A DNA stretch of 64,000 bases from positions 1,799,501 through 1,863,500 of the forward strand of contig NZ_CP083564.1 in the NCBI RefSeq assembly GCF_025143985.1. The letters are read 5' to 3'. The notes beneath the pieces were generated by a model, which had not been told where the DNA came from, did no database searches, and saw only the letters and a program-made list of their open reading frames with translations. The translations under genes were made by a program, and so were the position numbers. This DNA comes from Sulfitobacter sp. W027. Its GTDB lineage: Bacteria; Pseudomonadota; Alphaproteobacteria; Rhodobacterales; Rhodobacteraceae. Positions 9,056 to 18,647 of this stretch are shown one piece after another. The stretch's first letter is position 1. Each line of letters opens with the position of its first letter.

Positions 9056-10015
9056 ATGCCAAGCGATACGCCTACGATCGAAAGCTCACTGGCCGATATG
9101 CCCAAGCGCAAATGGCTGCGCGCGGTTGAGGCCGTGGCCGAAGAAGATGGCTATTTCCAATCCTTAGGCAAAAGCCATTTCTCGGCCTTTATCGAGCGTG
9201 ACACCACCCTGCTGGTCACCTTTGAAACCTACCAAGGCATGCATGCCCTTTCGGACAAGGCGCAGCCCTTGGGCTGGGACATGGTGCGCAACCACGACTG
9301 GTCGCATCTGTGTCTGGCCAGCGATGGCGACACATGGTTCCGCGCCGAAGAGGTCTATGCCTATTTCGACCGGCTGATCGACGACGGTTTCTTCGATGAG
9401 TTTGACCAAGTGCTTTTCTACGGCGCTGGCCCCTGCGCCTATGCCGCCGCTGCTTATTCCGTCGCGTCTCCTGGTGCGGCGGTCGTGGCAATCCAACCGC
9501 AGGCAACGCTAAACCCGCGCATCACCGAATGGGACGACCGTTTCACCGATATGCGCATCCTCGATTTCACCTCCCGCTATGGCTATGCGCCCGATATGCT
9601 CGACGCCGCGGAACGGGTTTTTGTTCTCTACGATCCGAGAGAGAAACTCGACGCGATGCATGCGGCGCTGTTCACCCGCGCTAATGTAACCAAACTGCGC
9701 ATGCCCTTTATGGGCGACGCGCTGCAAACCGACCTGCTGGAAATCGATCAACTTGACCCTCTGCTGCAGGCCGCCGCAGATGGCACCCTCGACACCGCGC
9801 GTTTCGCCGCCCTCTACCGCGCGCGACGCGATTACCTTCCCTATCTGCGCAACCTCAGCCAAGCGCTTAACGCCCAAGGGCGGGAGATATTGCTCGAAGC
9901 GCTTTGCGCCAATGTCAGCGCGCGAATGAGTGCCCCACGTTTTGCCCGCCGGCTCGAGCGGATGCGCGCCCGCCGACAGGCCCGTATGGCCGAGGTCGCA
10001 ACCGCCAGCGGGTAG
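9056..10015 (+). CDS. Conserved protein of unknown function (319 aa)
   Basis: I do not recognise a proven function. From memory, similar Rhodobacterales proteins have been labelled phosphoadenosine phosphosulfate reductase, but the Cys-containing C-terminal motif of that enzyme is absent and only three cysteines occur, so the label looks wrong. The central segment [17 protein letters not shown] resembles the strand-turn-helix elbow of alpha/beta hydrolases with the usual nucleophile replaced, followed by [13 protein letters not shown]. No signal peptide or membrane helix is seen. An RBS (GAGGA) precedes ATG at 9056. It follows the glycosyltransferase cluster and precedes pyrC; membership of either operon is uncertain. 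Confidence 0.75.
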   Translation: MPSDTPTIESSLADMPKRKWLRAVEAVAEEDGYFQSLGKSHFSAFIERDTTLLVTFETYQGMHALSDKAQPLGWDMVRNHDWSHLCLASDGDTWFRAEEVYAYFDRLIDDGFFDEFDQVLFYGAGPCAYAAAAYSVASPGAAVVAIQPQATLNPRITEWDDRFTDMRILDFTSRYGYAPDMLDAAERVFVLYDPREKLDAMHAALFTRANVTKLRMPFMGDALQTDLLEIDQLDPLLQAAADGTLDTARFAALYRARRDYLPYLRNLSQALNAQGREILLEALCANVSARMSAPRFARRLERMRARRQARMAEVATASG

Positions 10016-10061
10016 GTTTTCAATCTGGCGCGCGCCCCCGCTCTGTGCTAGCCCCGCGCCC

Positions 10062-11093
10062 ATGACACAAAGCCTCACGATCCGCCGTCCCGACGACTGG
10101 CACCTGCACCTGCGCGACGGCGACATGCTGCGCGCCGTGCTGCCGCATAGCGCCCGCGACTTCGCCCGCGCCATTATCATGCCGAACCTCGTGCCCCCAG
10201 TGGTGACCGGCGCCCAAGCCGCCGCCTACCGCGACCGGATCATGGCGGCCCTGCCCGAAGGCGCGGATTTCACCCCGCTGATGACCCTCTACCTGACCGA
10301 GGACACCGACCCCGATGACGTGGCCCGCGCCCATGCCGATGGGTTGATCCACGCCGTCAAACTCTACCCTGCGGGCGCCACCACCAATTCCGCCAGCGGC
10401 GTGTCCAATTTCGACAAGGTCGCCCCCGTGCTCGACCGCATGGCCGAGATTGGCTTGCCGCTCTGCACCCACGGCGAAGTCACCGACAGCGCAATCGACA
10501 TCTTCGACCGCGAAGCCGTCTTTATTGACCGCGTTCTCGACCCGATCCGCCGCGCCCATCCCGCGCTGCGCGTGATCATGGAGCATATCACCACCGCCGA
10601 TGCCGCCGACTATGTGCGTAGCAACGACAGCGGCCTTGCCGCCACGATCACCACGCACCACCTCGTGATCAACCGCAACCACATCCTCGCCGGTGGCATT
10701 CGCCCGCATTACTACTGCCTGCCTGTCGCCAAGCGCGAAACCCACCGCCTCGCCCTGCGCGCTGCCGCCACTTCCGGCGACGCGCGTTTCTTCCTTGGCA
10801 CCGACAGCGCGCCCCATACCGATGGCGCCAAACTGCAACCCTGCGGCTGCGCCGGTTGCTTCACCGCGCCCAACACAATGTCGATCCTGGCACAGGTTTT
10901 CGAAGGCGACGGTGCCCTCGACAAGCTCGAAGCTTTCACCTCACTCAACGGCCCCGCCTTCTATGGCCTGCCGCCAAACGAAACCCGCATCACCCTGCGC
11001 CGCGACGCCCCTCAGCACCCCACCAGCATCGACACCCCCGACGGCCCGGTCACGGTCTTCGACCCCGGTTTCGATCTACACTGGACCTCCTAA
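10062..11093 (+). CDS. pyrC: Dihydroorotase, class II
   Basis: This 343-residue enzyme cyclises carbamoyl-aspartate to dihydroorotate in pyrimidine synthesis. The metal-binding HLHLRDG (H14, H16) opens the protein, [14 protein letters not shown] holds the carboxylated lysine, CTHGEV and MEHITT give the metal histidines, and LGTDSAPH the catalytic aspartate, all as in the E. coli-type class II enzyme. ATG at 10062 is chosen because the conserved sequence begins at [14 protein letters not shown]; an upstream in-frame extension overlaps the preceding gene. pyrE follows after 55 bases, so the two pyrimidine genes probably form one transcript. Confidence 0.96.
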   Translation: MTQSLTIRRPDDWHLHLRDGDMLRAVLPHSARDFARAIIMPNLVPPVVTGAQAAAYRDRIMAALPEGADFTPLMTLYLTEDTDPDDVARAHADGLIHAVKLYPAGATTNSASGVSNFDKVAPVLDRMAEIGLPLCTHGEVTDSAIDIFDREAVFIDRVLDPIRRAHPALRVIMEHITTADAADYVRSNDSGLAATITTHHLVINRNHILAGGIRPHYYCLPVAKRETHRLALRAAATSGDARFFLGTDSAPHTDGAKLQPCGCAGCFTAPNTMSILAQVFEGDGALDKLEAFTSLNGPAFYGLPPNETRITLRRDAPQHPTSIDTPDGPVTVFDPGFDLHWTS

Positions 11094-11148
11094 TCTTCAT
11101 CCTTTCTCAAATACCGCTCCGACCTCTCCCCACCCAAGGACGCCTGCC

Positions 11149-11826
11149 ATGATCCCCACCAGCCACCCAAGCCCCGAAGAAATGGCCCGCCTCACCGCGC
11201 GCATGCTGCTGGAGATCGGCGCAGTCCATTTCAACGCGGAAGAGCCCTTCACGCTGGCCTCCGGCCTGCCAAGCCCAACCTATATCGACTGCCGCAAGCT
11301 GATCTCCCACCCGCGCATCCGTTCGACACTGATGGATTTCCTAACCGTCACCGTGATGCGGAATGCAGGTTTCGAGGCTTTCGACAACATCGCCGGAGGC
11401 GAGACCGCAGGCATTCCTTTCGCCGCGATGGTCGCCGAGCGTATGGCGTTGCCCATGACCTATGTGCGCAAAAAGCCCAAAGGCTATGGCCGCAATGCCC
11501 GGATCGAAGGAGAGATGACCGAAGGCCAGCGCGTGCTGCTGGTCGAGGATCTGACCACCGATGGCGGCTCGAAACTCAGCTTCGTCGACGCGATTCGGGA
11601 AACCGGGGCGACTTGCGCCCACACGGCGGTGATCTTTCACTACGGCATTTTCCCGCAGACTGAAAAGACCCTTGGCGACCATGGCGTTACGCTCCACGCG
11701 CTTTGCACATGGTGGGATGTGCTGGCCGAAGCCCGCGCCCAGAACGCCTTCGATACGGCCACGCTGACCGAAGTCGAAGCCTTTCTTAATGCCCCGCGCG
11801 AATGGCAGGATGCCCGCAAAGGGTAA
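11149..11826 (+). CDS. pyrE: Orotate phosphoribosyltransferase
   Basis: This 225-residue protein condenses orotate with PRPP to give OMP. The PRPP-binding signature [14 protein letters not shown] is clear, preceded by the flexible catalytic loop [18 protein letters not shown]. The RBS AAGGA lies about 8 bases before ATG at 11149; the overlapping longer frame that begins inside pyrC is a false extension. An intrinsic terminator 28 bases after the stop closes the pyrC-pyrE unit. Confidence 0.96.
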   Translation: MIPTSHPSPEEMARLTARMLLEIGAVHFNAEEPFTLASGLPSPTYIDCRKLISHPRIRSTLMDFLTVTVMRNAGFEAFDNIAGGETAGIPFAAMVAERMALPMTYVRKKPKGYGRNARIEGEMTEGQRVLLVEDLTTDGGSKLSFVDAIRETGATCAHTAVIFHYGIFPQTEKTLGDHGVTLHALCTWWDVLAEARAQNAFDTATLTEVEAFLNAPREWQDARKG

Positions 11827-11853
11827 GGCATTTCCAGCAAGATGTTGACGTAG

Positions 11854-11889
11854 GGCCCCGCCACAAGGCAAGATGTGGTGGGGCCTTTT
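11854..11889 (+). terminator. Intrinsic terminator after pyrE
   Basis: The arm GGCCCCGCCACA (11854-11865) pairs with TGTGGTGGGGCC (11874-11885), with one G-U pair and an 8-base loop, and is followed by TTTT. It separates pyrE from dnaB. Confidence 0.85.
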
Positions 11890-11899
11890 GCGCGTAGAG

Positions 11900-11908
11900 A
11901 TATCCACA
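11900..11908 (+). promoter_or_regulatory. DnaA-box-like 9-mer upstream of dnaB
   Basis: ATATCCACA matches the DnaA box TTATCCACA at 8 of 9 positions. It lies just upstream of the dnaB promoter candidate. A single imperfect 9-mer may occur by chance. Confidence 0.3.
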
Positions 11909-11920
11909 GAAAGATACAAT

Positions 11921-11949
11921 TTGCGCCGGGCAAACCCGCTGGTTATGAC
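11921..11949 (+). promoter_or_regulatory. Candidate promoter of dnaB
   Basis: TTGCGC (11921-11926) and TATGAC (11944-11949) are 17 bases apart. Transcription would start near 11956, which rules out in-frame starts at 11945 and before and supports 11978 (or 11966) as the dnaB start. Confidence 0.45.
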
Positions 11950-11977
11950 GACCATCTGGGTAAATATGGGTGAGGTC

Positions 11978-13480
11978 ATGAACGAGATTACATCGCTGAA
12001 CGCGAACCAATTGGCTGTACAGGCACCGGAATCGATGCCGCATTCGATTGAGGCCGAACAGCAGTTGCTGGGCGCCATTCTGACCAACAACGACGTCTAT
12101 GACCGCGTCGCCTCTGTCATTGGGCCAAAGCATTTCTACGAGCCTGTCCATGCGCGGATCTTCGATATCGCGGCCCAGCGGATCGCCAAGAACAACCTAG
12201 CCTCCCCGGTCACGCTAAAGGCCTTCATGGAAGACGACGAGGGTCTGAAAGAACTCGGCGGCCCGGCCTATCTCGCCCGTCTTGCGGGCGCCGCGATCAG
12301 CGCCTTTGCAGTGCGCGACTATGCGCAGATGATCTATGACCTCGCTGTGCGCCGCGATCTGATCCAACTGGGCCGTGACATCTCGGCAAAGGCCGCGCAG
12401 GTGGATGTTTCCTCCGAGCCGCGCGAACAGATTGTCGAGGCGGAGCAAGAACTCTACAAGCTGGCCGAACAGGGTCAGGTTGAAAGCGGCTTTCAGTCCT
12501 TCCTCAAGGCGGTGACCGATGCGGTGAACGTCGCCAATGCCGCCTATCAGCGGGACGGCGGCCTGTCGGGCGTTTCTACCGGTCTGATCGACATGGATAA
12601 AAAGCTCGGCGGGTTGCACCGGTCTGACCTTTTGATCCTCGCGGGGCGTCCGTCTATGGGGAAAACCTCGCTCGCCACCAACATCGCCTTTAACGTCGCC
12701 AAAGCCTACAAGCGTGGGACAAAGCCTGACGGCACGACCGGCGCGGTCGACGGCGGTGTGGTGGGGTTCTACAGCCTTGAGATGAGCGCCGAACAGCTTG
12801 CCGCGCGTATCCTGTCTGAAGCCGCCGAAATCCCCAGTCAGCAGATTCGCTCGGGCGATATGACAGAGACCGAGTTCCGCCGTTTCGTCGATGCCGCCAA
12901 GGCGCTGGAGGCCTGCCCGCTCTTCATCGACGACACGCCCGCCCTGCCGATCAGCCAGCTTGCCGCGCGCGCACGGCGCCTCAAGCGGACGCACGGGCTT
13001 GATGTATTGATCATCGACTACCTGCAGCTGGTGCGCGGCACCGGCAAATCCGAAAACCGGGTGAACGAGATTTCGGAAATCACCATGGGTCTCAAGGCCA
13101 TCGCCAAGGAACTCGACATTCCAGTGATCGCGCTCTCGCAGCTCTCGCGTCAGGTGGAGAGCCGCGAAGATAAACGTCCGCAGCTGTCGGACCTGCGCGA
13201 ATCCGGCTCGATCGAACAGGATGCCGATGTGGTGATGTTCGTCTACCGTGAGGAATACTACAAAGAACGTGAGAAGCCCGGCGATCACGAGTTGGACAAG
13301 ATGGCCGCCTGGCAGGAAGAGATGGAACGCCTGCACGGCCGCGCCGAAGTGGTGATCGGCAAGCAGCGTCACGGCCCGATTGGCACGGTGGACCTTAGCT
13401 TTGAGGGCAAGTTCACCCGTTTCGGCAATCTTGTGCAGCCGTGGCAGCAGGGCGGCGGCAACGACGATCAGGAATTCTGA
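11978..13480 (+). CDS. dnaB: Replicative DNA helicase DnaB
   Basis: This 500-residue hexameric helicase unwinds DNA at the replication fork. It has the N-terminal DnaB domain (residues about 20-125), a linker, and the RecA-like domain with Walker A GRPSMGKT at 223-230, the FYSLEMSAEQLAAR block, Walker B in LIIDYLQL, and an arginine-finger region near the end. No intein is present. ATG at 11978 is chosen because GTGAGG precedes it and the promoter candidate lies just upstream; 11966 is an alternative adding four residues. It appears to be a single-gene transcript. Confidence 0.95.
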   Translation: MNEITSLNANQLAVQAPESMPHSIEAEQQLLGAILTNNDVYDRVASVIGPKHFYEPVHARIFDIAAQRIAKNNLASPVTLKAFMEDDEGLKELGGPAYLARLAGAAISAFAVRDYAQMIYDLAVRRDLIQLGRDISAKAAQVDVSSEPREQIVEAEQELYKLAEQGQVESGFQSFLKAVTDAVNVANAAYQRDGGLSGVSTGLIDMDKKLGGLHRSDLLILAGRPSMGKTSLATNIAFNVAKAYKRGTKPDGTTGAVDGGVVGFYSLEMSAEQLAARILSEAAEIPSQQIRSGDMTETEFRRFVDAAKALEACPLFIDDTPALPISQLAARARRLKRTHGLDVLIIDYLQLVRGTGKSENRVNEISEITMGLKAIAKELDIPVIALSQLSRQVESREDKRPQLSDLRESGSIEQDADVVMFVYREEYYKEREKPGDHELDKMAAWQEEMERLHGRAEVVIGKQRHGPIGTVDLSFEGKFTRFGNLVQPWQQGGGNDDQEF

Positions 13481-13655
13481 TCTCTCGATTTATGGCCACT
13501 GCTCTTTCGCGGGCCGGTGGCACTCTCCTACCATTCCCCTCCTCATCAAATTCACATACCTGAATAAATGATTTGGATTGTCCGTCACTGCCGTTAGGCT
13601 AGATGGGCGGTTCTGCGCATCGCGCCAGTACCGTCACTCACCTTGGGAGGACCAA

Positions 13656-14111
13656 ATGACCAATATCATCCGCGCCATCTGCCTGATGCTCGCCACCACC
13701 TTCGCCTTCGCGCTCCACGCCGAAGAATCCGAGCGCTACGGCAAGCAAAAAGTCGTCTATCACATCAACTACAACGGCGGCGAAGCCTCAAAGGCGCATC
13801 TGGGGGCCATGCGCAACATTCAAAATCACATCAACGCTGTCGGAGCCGAGAATATCGACGTGAAAGTCGTGTTGCACGGCAACGGGCTGAGCCTCTTGGC
13901 CGATGCCAAAGGCAATGAGAAGATGCAGACCACCGTCTCATCGCTCAAAGGACAAAACGTCAGCTTCCACGTCTGCAACAACACATTGCGCGGGCGCAAG
14001 ATCAGCTATGAGAACGATCTCTATGACGTGTGGGAAGAAGACATTGTGCCTTCTGGCGTTGCGGAACTCTCGCGTCTGCAACAGATGGGCTATACCTACA
14101 TCAAACCGTAA
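13656..14111 (+). CDS. Periplasmic DsrE/DsrF-like protein
   Basis: This 151-residue protein has a signal peptide (residues 1-22, cleavage after ALHA) and a DsrE-like fold (VVYHINYNGGEASKA near 33-47, then IDVKVVLHGNGLSLL). The one cysteine of the mature chain, C107 in FHVCNNTL, lies at the place of the conserved active cysteine of DsrE-like sulfur-carrier proteins. ATG at 13656 has an excellent RBS, GGGAGG; an upstream in-frame ATG-like extension lacks one. Small periplasmic DsrE proteins are common in sulfur-oxidising Rhodobacterales, but the partner here is unknown. It is monocistronic and closed by a terminator shared with the convergent gene. Confidence 0.8.
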   Translation: MTNIIRAICLMLATTFAFALHAEESERYGKQKVVYHINYNGGEASKAHLGAMRNIQNHINAVGAENIDVKVVLHGNGLSLLADAKGNEKMQTTVSSLKGQNVSFHVCNNTLRGRKISYENDLYDVWEEDIVPSGVAELSRLQQMGYTYIKP

Positions 14112-14116
14112 AGCGC

Positions 14117-14153
14117 AACGCCTGGGGGGACACCCCCCCCGGGCGTTCGTTTT
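14117..14153 (+). terminator. Intrinsic terminator between two convergent genes
   Basis: AACGCC plus a run of G pairs with a run of C plus GGCGTT (outer arms 14117-14122 and 14142-14147, with bulges), followed by CGTTTTG. It should end the DsrE-like transcript and lies only a few bases before the stop of the convergent hydrolase gene. Confidence 0.6.
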
Positions 14154-14154
14154 G

Positions 14155-15474
14155 TTACTCCCCCGCCGCGCGGGTCTCATACATCAGCCCCTTGGCGCTG
14201 CCTTCGGCAAAACCTTTCCAATAGCTGTGGTCTTCCTTCTCGGTCCCGTCTTCTGCGACCGACCAGACGCCTGCGTTGGAATCCTCCACCAGATCAAGAT
14301 AGGCCGCCTTCTCAGCCTCGCCCTTCAAGTGGCTGTCCAGCCATGCGGTTACGAAATGCTGGGCGATATTATTCATCCGCACCGTGTCCCAAACCGCATC
14401 CGTGTAGTGTTCTGAGATGTTGAATCCTTTGTCTTCGTTGAAATAATAGGACTCCTCTGGAGCGGGCATCGGCGCGCCGGCGTTGTGGCCCGCGTTCATA
14501 TAGGTCAGCATTGCGCGGTCGACGCCCGAGGTGTTCTCCCAGATTGCGCGAATGCCATCTTCGTAGAGAGATGTGTCATCCTGCGATCCGGCAATGAAGA
14601 GCATCGGGATCTGCACGCCCGACAGACCCTCGGCATCCCAGAAGCCACGGTTCATGCCCCAAGGCCCAAAGGCCACGGCTGTCTTGATGCGCGGATCGGG
14701 CAGCGCATTATGGGTCTCGGACCCGGCCTGATGAATGCCCAATGTGCCATGCGGCCCACCCCATGTGTAGCCGACCGATGCCTCGGTCACGCCGCCGCCT
14801 GCGGTGATGATCGCGCCGTAGCCGCCCATGGAGTAGCCGATCAATCCGGTGTTCTGGGCATCATAAAGCCCCGCAAAATCGCCGCCCTCTTCGGCCTTTT
14901 GGGCCATCTGTTCCAGCACGAACAGCTGATCGAGCGAGCGGTTCACTAGGGTCGAGCCAAAGGCCGCCTGTGTGCGATAGGTGCTGTCGGTGTGATCGAT
15001 CGACGCCACGACATAGCCTTTAGAGGCAAGGTTCTCGGCCAGATGCGACAGCAGATAGCGGTTACCCGGATAGCCGTGGCTGATTAGGACCAGCGGAAAG
15101 GTCTCTCCCGCCAGTGGGTCCACGTCGCGCATGGCCTGCCCGGTGAGGGTGACTTCGGTGGTGCCATCGCGCAGGTACGCTTTGAAGGCGGTGTCACCGT
15201 TCGCGCCCTCGGCGGCAGGGTAGTACATCTCAACGGTCAGGGGCCGATCATAGCGCGGCATCTCGGCAGGTTTGTCGGCGGCGGGGTCAATCGCCAGAAT
15301 GTCGATCTGGCCGGGGTTCACCATCTCAAGTGTGCGCACGCCCACCGCGTGGTCGCCATAGGCCGCGAGTTCCGGCGCGTTCGGCAGCTGTTGGTCGATC
15401 CGGTTCTCGGCCTGTGCCGCCCCGGCGGCAAGGCTGGCGGCAAGCAGGGCTGTGGTTGTCATATGTCGATGCAT
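14155..15474 (-). CDS. Secreted alpha/beta hydrolase (dienelactone hydrolase / PAF-acetylhydrolase-like)
   Basis: The 439-residue precursor has a signal peptide (about 1-23, ending AAGAAQA). The body is an alpha/beta hydrolase: LVLISHGYPGNRY supplies the oxyanion strand and HG motif, GYSMGGYG (serine near residue 214) the nucleophile elbow, and YMNAGHNAGAP a likely catalytic histidine. It should act in the periplasm on an ester or similar bond; the substrate is unknown. GGGAGG lies 7 bases before ATG at 15474, better than the longer in-frame alternative at 15528. It is convergent with the DsrE-like gene. Confidence 0.85.
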   Translation of the reverse strand: MHRHMTTTALLAASLAAGAAQAENRIDQQLPNAPELAAYGDHAVGVRTLEMVNPGQIDILAIDPAADKPAEMPRYDRPLTVEMYYPAAEGANGDTAFKAYLRDGTTEVTLTGQAMRDVDPLAGETFPLVLISHGYPGNRYLLSHLAENLASKGYVVASIDHTDSTYRTQAAFGSTLVNRSLDQLFVLEQMAQKAEEGGDFAGLYDAQNTGLIGYSMGGYGAIITAGGGVTEASVGYTWGGPHGTLGIHQAGSETHNALPDPRIKTAVAFGPWGMNRGFWDAEGLSGVQIPMLFIAGSQDDTSLYEDGIRAIWENTSGVDRAMLTYMNAGHNAGAPMPAPEESYYFNEDKGFNISEHYTDAVWDTVRMNNIAQHFVTAWLDSHLKGEAEKAAYLDLVEDSNAGVWSVAEDGTEKEDHSYWKGFAEGSAKGLMYETRAAGE

Positions 15475-15562
15475 GGTTCGTCCTCCCTTGGATAGGCTTG
15501 AGCCTACCTCCGCCACCGACACAAACAAGCGCCCTGCCCGTGACGTTACGGAAGTTTCCCAT

Positions 15563-16288
15563 TCATCCCCGCGCGGCGCGGGCTATTTCAGCCTCAGTCA
15601 GCCCGTATTTCCCGGCGAATTTGGCGCGGGATGCCAACAGCCTCGGGTCATCAGGTTTCATTCCCAAAGTCCGGATAAAGGCGATGCGCTGCTGCTGTTT
15701 CAACGCTTCGGCGTCGATATCCGTGCCCATGGCGCGATCGATGATCTCTCCACCAGGGCTGACGTGGAACCACTTATTGAAGTCCCGAAAATGATGCTGG
15801 TTGTGCAGCCGCGTGACATGGCGCTCAACCGCCGTTTTGGGGAGGGTCAGATGCGCGGTCATGTGGAACCACTCATAGCTCAGAAAGGTCAGCACCCCGC
15901 CAAGAGGCACAATTGCCGTGGCGATCCAAATAGCCGCTTCAAACCCCAGCAGCGCTGCGATCCCCCAGACCAAAAGAAAATTCCCCACAAGCATCGGCAA
16001 AGCGACCCAAAGCGGGACAAAGAACAGACCGTGATTGGTGGGAAAATCATGGTGCCCGTAATGCGCGCGGTAAAGCAGATCGAAGGCCCACTGCCGTTTC
16101 GGCGGGTCAAGGTGGAAGATATGACGGTGCAGATTGTATTCATTAAGCATCTGCGCCGCGATCCCCAGTGGCACCAGCGCCCAGCACCACAGCGGCGCCC
16201 CCCAGAGCATCGCCAGAAAGGCCACCGCGCAGGCCAGCGCCATGAGGGACACACCCGCATGGCCGAACATAATCCTGATCCGTGACAT
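15563..16288 (-). CDS. Fatty acid hydroxylase / sterol desaturase family membrane protein
   Basis: This 241-residue membrane protein has the histidine clusters of the non-haem di-iron hydroxylase family (PF04116 type): LHRHIFH near residue 53, HYGHH near 75, WFHMTAH and HNQHHF further on, with four or so hydrophobic helices between. Such enzymes hydroxylate lipids or carotenoids at the membrane. The start at 16288 follows a strong GGAGG; the in-frame extension to 16765 runs antisense through alr and is spurious. It is divergent from alr with 129 bases between. The substrate cannot be told. Confidence 0.85.
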   Translation of the reverse strand: MSRIRIMFGHAGVSLMALACAVAFLAMLWGAPLWCWALVPLGIAAQMLNEYNLHRHIFHLDPPKRQWAFDLLYRAHYGHHDFPTNHGLFFVPLWVALPMLVGNFLLVWGIAALLGFEAAIWIATAIVPLGGVLTFLSYEWFHMTAHLTLPKTAVERHVTRLHNQHHFRDFNKWFHVSPGGEIIDRAMGTDIDAEALKQQQRIAFIRTLGMKPDDPRLLASRAKFAGKYGLTEAEIARAARG

Positions 16289-16417
16289 CCGCCTGACCTC
16301 CCCCTCCTGCGCATCCGGTAGGCGAAACCGTAACAAATCGCCGCCGCGGTTGTCGCGCGTTACGTTAGGTGCGCTTGGCCGCTTGACCTCGCCCCGCATT
16401 CTGGCCCACATCCGCGC

Positions 16418-17461
16418 ATGAGCAAAGCAACCCTGACCATCGACCTGCAAGCCATCGCCGACAACTGGCGCGCCCTTGACCGCATGACGGAAGCCGTAAC
16501 CGGCGCGGTCGTCAAAGCCGACAGCTATGGGTTGGGCGCAGCCCGCGTGGCGACAGCCTTGGCCGAGGCTGGCGCACGGCAGTTCTTTGTGGCCTTGGCC
16601 GAAGAAGGTGTGGCGCTGCGACAGGCCTTGGGCGAAGGCCCGGTCATCAATGTATTTTCCGGCCATATGGCAGGCGACGCCGAGGCGATTTCCGGTGCCG
16701 CGCTGACGCCGATGATCAACTCGACCGAGCAACTGCTGCGCCAGCTTGAAACCCTGCCCGGGCATGGCTTTGGCATCCAGCTCGACAGCGGAATGAACCG
16801 GCTCGGGATGGAGCCTGCGGAATGGGCGGCCCTGCGCGACATCGCGCTAAGCCAAGGCCCTTCGCTAATCATGTCACATCTGGCCTGCTCGGATGAGCCG
16901 GATCACGAGATGAACGACGCGCAACTGCGCAGTTTTCGTGAGATGACCCAAGGAATTGACGCGCCACGCTCGCTCTCTGCCACCGGGGGCATTTTGCTGG
17001 GCCCCGACTATCACTTCGATGTCACCCGTCCCGGAATTGGCCTTTACGGCGGTCGCCCCTTCACTGACGCGCGGCCCGTCGTTACCCTTGATGTACCGGT
17101 GATCCAAATCCGCAGCGTCACGCCGGGTGAGACTGTAGGCTACGGGAATTCTTGGACCGCAGAGGGCACGGTGAAGCTTGCCACCGTTGCAGCAGGCTAT
17201 GCCGATGGCCTCATGCGCGCGATGGGCAATGTAGCGGGCACAGCCTGTTTCCAGCATGACGGTATCCCTTTGCCCATCGTTGGCCGGATCTCAATGGACT
17301 TGATCACGGTTGATATTTCCGCCCTGCCAGACGCACCTCAGACGCTACAATTGATTGGCCCTGCAAAGGGCGTCGACGATCTGGCGGATTGGGCCGGGAC
17401 GATTGGCTATGAAGTGCTGACTTCGCTCGGTGCAAGATACGCTCGCGCCTACAGCGCATAG
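16418..17461 (+). CDS. alr: Alanine racemase
   Basis: This 347-residue PLP enzyme interconverts L- and D-alanine for peptidoglycan. The PLP lysine is K33 in [10 protein letters not shown], the substrate-side region [15 protein letters not shown] follows in the barrel, and the second catalytic tyrosine lies in TVGYGNSW of the C-terminal beta domain, with the conserved [11 protein letters not shown] block near the end. Its length fits the family. It is divergent from the hydroxylase gene. Confidence 0.95.
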   Translation: MSKATLTIDLQAIADNWRALDRMTEAVTGAVVKADSYGLGAARVATALAEAGARQFFVALAEEGVALRQALGEGPVINVFSGHMAGDAEAISGAALTPMINSTEQLLRQLETLPGHGFGIQLDSGMNRLGMEPAEWAALRDIALSQGPSLIMSHLACSDEPDHEMNDAQLRSFREMTQGIDAPRSLSATGGILLGPDYHFDVTRPGIGLYGGRPFTDARPVVTLDVPVIQIRSVTPGETVGYGNSWTAEGTVKLATVAAGYADGLMRAMGNVAGTACFQHDGIPLPIVGRISMDLITVDISALPDAPQTLQLIGPAKGVDDLADWAGTIGYEVLTSLGARYARAYSA

Positions 17462-17740
17462 ATCGGCGATTTTCCACCGTCCTGCGGACGCTTGCGGCAA
17501 AAATCACCCCACTTGCAGAACCTGCTCCAAGGCGAACAGCCGTTTCCCGCCCACGACGGATCACGGAAAAATGCGCTCTTCCAGACCAAAAAGTTTCCGA
17601 AATACGGCGGGTTGTGGCATGATATCTGCAACAGATTGTTAAATCCTCAGCATAATTCCGCGTGTAACGGGAACAAAGAAGGATAAGGGGGCGTTGGTCG
17701 GCAGAAACTTGCTTAGTAGCTCTTCCAGGGGGGAGAATGT

Positions 17741-18544
17741 ATGTCCCAGCTTCGTTCCTTTGCCTACCTCGTTCAATTCGCTTTTCAGCGCCTTGCCTTG
17801 GTGGTTTTCGCCCTCGCGGCACTCGCTCTGACCGGTGCCAGCATTATGGCCGCACTCGGTCTTTGGAATTGGATCAGTCTTGATTTGCAGTATGGCGGTG
17901 AGCCGGTGGAGAACGCCGGGATGTACGCCCAGCTTGCTCTGACCGTTTTGGCCGTGGGCCTGTGTTTTTTCCTGCCCACCAACCGCCGCGTCATGCAGCT
18001 TGAAACCTCGCATCGCCAGTTCAATGTCGGCATGCAGGATGTGGCACGCGCCTATGCTGCCGTTCACGCTGCTGACCGCGCTGAAACTTTTCAGATGAGT
18101 TCGGAATTCGATTCGGTGCGTGAGCGACTTGCCTATCTTCGCGATCACCCTGACCTCAGCACGCTGGAGCCCGCCGTTCTGGAAATGGCCGCGCAGATGA
18201 GCCATGTGGCCCGCGATCTGGCCGAAGTTTATTCTGACGAGAAACTGGCCCGTGCACGTAGTTTCCTGAAGCAGCGTCAAGAAGAGGTTGAACTTTTCAA
18301 CAGCCGTCTCACGCAGGCCAAGGGGATCTCGACCGAAATGAAGCATTGGCTGCATGAAGTCGAACTCGAAGAGAGCGTCGCCGTGGCCCAACTCGAACGT
18401 CTGCGCGATGAGATGCGGGAGATCATGCCGGAACTTGGCCTTGAGCGTGTGGTCCAAACTGAAGCGCCCGCCCCCAATCGCAAGCCTGATCCCACATCGC
18501 TTGATAACATTGTGATCGACCTACCACCCAAGGCCGCCGAATAA
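17741..18544 (+). CDS. Membrane-anchored coiled-coil protein of unknown function
   Basis: This 267-residue protein has two membrane helices (about 18-42 and 61-80) followed by a long, charged, coiled-coil-prone region (about 125-235) and a short Pro-rich tail. From memory, homologs in Rhodobacterales are sometimes labelled DNA repair protein, probably because they lie beside radA; no repair motif is visible. The RBS GGGGGGAGA precedes ATG at 17741. radA begins 103 bases after the stop, so co-transcription is possible. A structural or envelope role is as likely as any. Confidence 0.75.
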   Translation: MSQLRSFAYLVQFAFQRLALVVFALAALALTGASIMAALGLWNWISLDLQYGGEPVENAGMYAQLALTVLAVGLCFFLPTNRRVMQLETSHRQFNVGMQDVARAYAAVHAADRAETFQMSSEFDSVRERLAYLRDHPDLSTLEPAVLEMAAQMSHVARDLAEVYSDEKLARARSFLKQRQEEVELFNSRLTQAKGISTEMKHWLHEVELEESVAVAQLERLRDEMREIMPELGLERVVQTEAPAPNRKPDPTSLDNIVIDLPPKAAE

Positions 18545-18647
18545 GTTAGGCGGCAGCATCCGGCCCTTGGGTTCCCCCCCGGGATCATCGCCCAAAGGCC
18601 GGATGCTTTTCCTTTGACGCCATCCGGCACCTGCGCGAAAAGGGCCC

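Noticed and set aside
12215..13372. 385-codon open frame antisense to dnaB
   Set aside because: It is fully inside a highly conserved gene and lacks protein-family patterns.
16289..16765. N-terminal extension of the fatty acid hydroxylase by 159 residues
   Set aside because: It would run antisense through alr; the GGAGG before 16288 and conserved start there are decisive.
17492..17686. 64-codon open frame between alr and the coiled-coil gene
   Set aside because: It needs a TTG start without RBS and shows no hydrophobic or domain pattern.
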